In this document: positions 31,356 through 31,416 of the stretch, in pieces
Layout: the number at the start of each line of letters is the position of its first letter
Numbering within the stretch: position 1 is the first letter of the stretch
Source of the DNA: a virus
Length of the DNA stretch: 31,416 bases
Virus record (IMG/VR): IMGVR_UViG_3300036770_004036
Coordinates: 1 to 31,416 of that record
Reading direction: 5' to 3' (one strand)
Notes under the pieces: generated by a model
What the model saw: the letters and a program-made list of their open reading frames with translations, nothing else
Databases searched by the model: none
Told to the model about the DNA's origin: nothing
Made by a program: the position numbers and the translations under genes

Positions 31356-31416
31356 TCGCCACCCTCCCACGACTGTAAGTACCCAAGCCCCAGTTTTGTC
31401 AGGACAATGTAGGACT
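31352..31416 (-). CDS. C-terminal end of an unknown protein (partial)
   Basis: A frame open from the right edge ends in TGA at 31354-31352. The visible C-terminus reads YIVLTKLGLGYLQSWEGGE. The stop overlaps the zinc-ribbon start as ATGA, the junction type seen throughout this operon, so the frame is probably coding. Too little is visible to name it. Confidence 0.5.
   Translation of the reverse strand, partial: SYIVLTKLGLGYLQSWEGGE
31362..31368 (-). promoter_or_regulatory. Ribosome-binding site that fixes the 31355 start
   Basis: GGGAGGG on the - strand lies 6 bases before ATG 31355. It would be coding sequence if the GTG at 31370 were the start. Confidence 0.6.

Noticed and set aside
1-31416. 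tRNA genes, integrase, attachment sites, insertion sequences or CRISPR arrays
   Set aside because: None could be recognised by reading; the intergenic space is almost nil, leaving no room for most of these.

Overview
The window is part of a tailed double-stranded DNA phage genome. It is densely packed and has no bacterial housekeeping genes, rRNA or tRNA that I can recognise. Genes fall into two convergent blocks. A left block on the + strand (1-17443) encodes virion proteins, and a right block on the - strand (17403-31416) encodes replication proteins and many small early-type proteins. The left-edge protein resembles DNA-stabilisation or tail-hub proteins of short-tailed phages. The following repeat-rich proteins and giant internal protein resemble those of aquatic podovirus-like phages. 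That taxonomic reading, and a Gram-negative (possibly betaproteobacterial freshwater) host, are inferences from remembered protein styles and were not tested.

Left block: a 5'-truncated structural protein, a beta-sandwich-like minor structural protein, a 998-residue Pro/Gly-rich virion protein, a Gln/Ala-rich 324-residue protein, a 539-residue protein, and a 3180-residue giant. The giant combines a glycine-zipper hydrophobic region, about 1700 residues of Lys/Glu-rich coiled coil, a HExxGH metallopeptidase-like domain, and a C-terminal region like those of phage polyvalent proteins. Adjacent genes overlap by 1 nt (TAATG) or are separated by at most 13 nt.

Right block, in transcription order from the right edge: the end of an unknown gene, an NrdR-like zinc ribbon, a cluster of small proteins, then DUF3310, VRR-NUC nuclease, family A DNA polymerase with Leu at the 762-equivalent position, a small zincin, a PD-(D/E)XK nuclease with a probable Fe-S cysteine set, an HNH-like protein, an SNF2-type helicase, a coiled-coil protein, a probable ssDNA-binding protein, a Xre-like regulator, a 50-residue protein, an archaeo-eukaryotic-type primase fused to a DUF927-like ATPase, and a 62-residue protein. 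This looks like a self-contained replisome: primase-helicase, polymerase, single-strand binding protein, remodelling helicase and at least three nuclease-like proteins. Most genes touch through ATGA, GTGA or TGATG overlaps, so they are probably one operon with its promoter outside the window.

One island breaks the rule: a GNAT acetyltransferase and an HNH endonuclease (27761-28581) lie on the + strand inside the - strand operon, coupled to each other by TAGTG. It is the best candidate for an inserted accessory cassette. No integrase, lysis gene, terminase, portal or capsid gene is visible here; the head genes presumably lie to the left.
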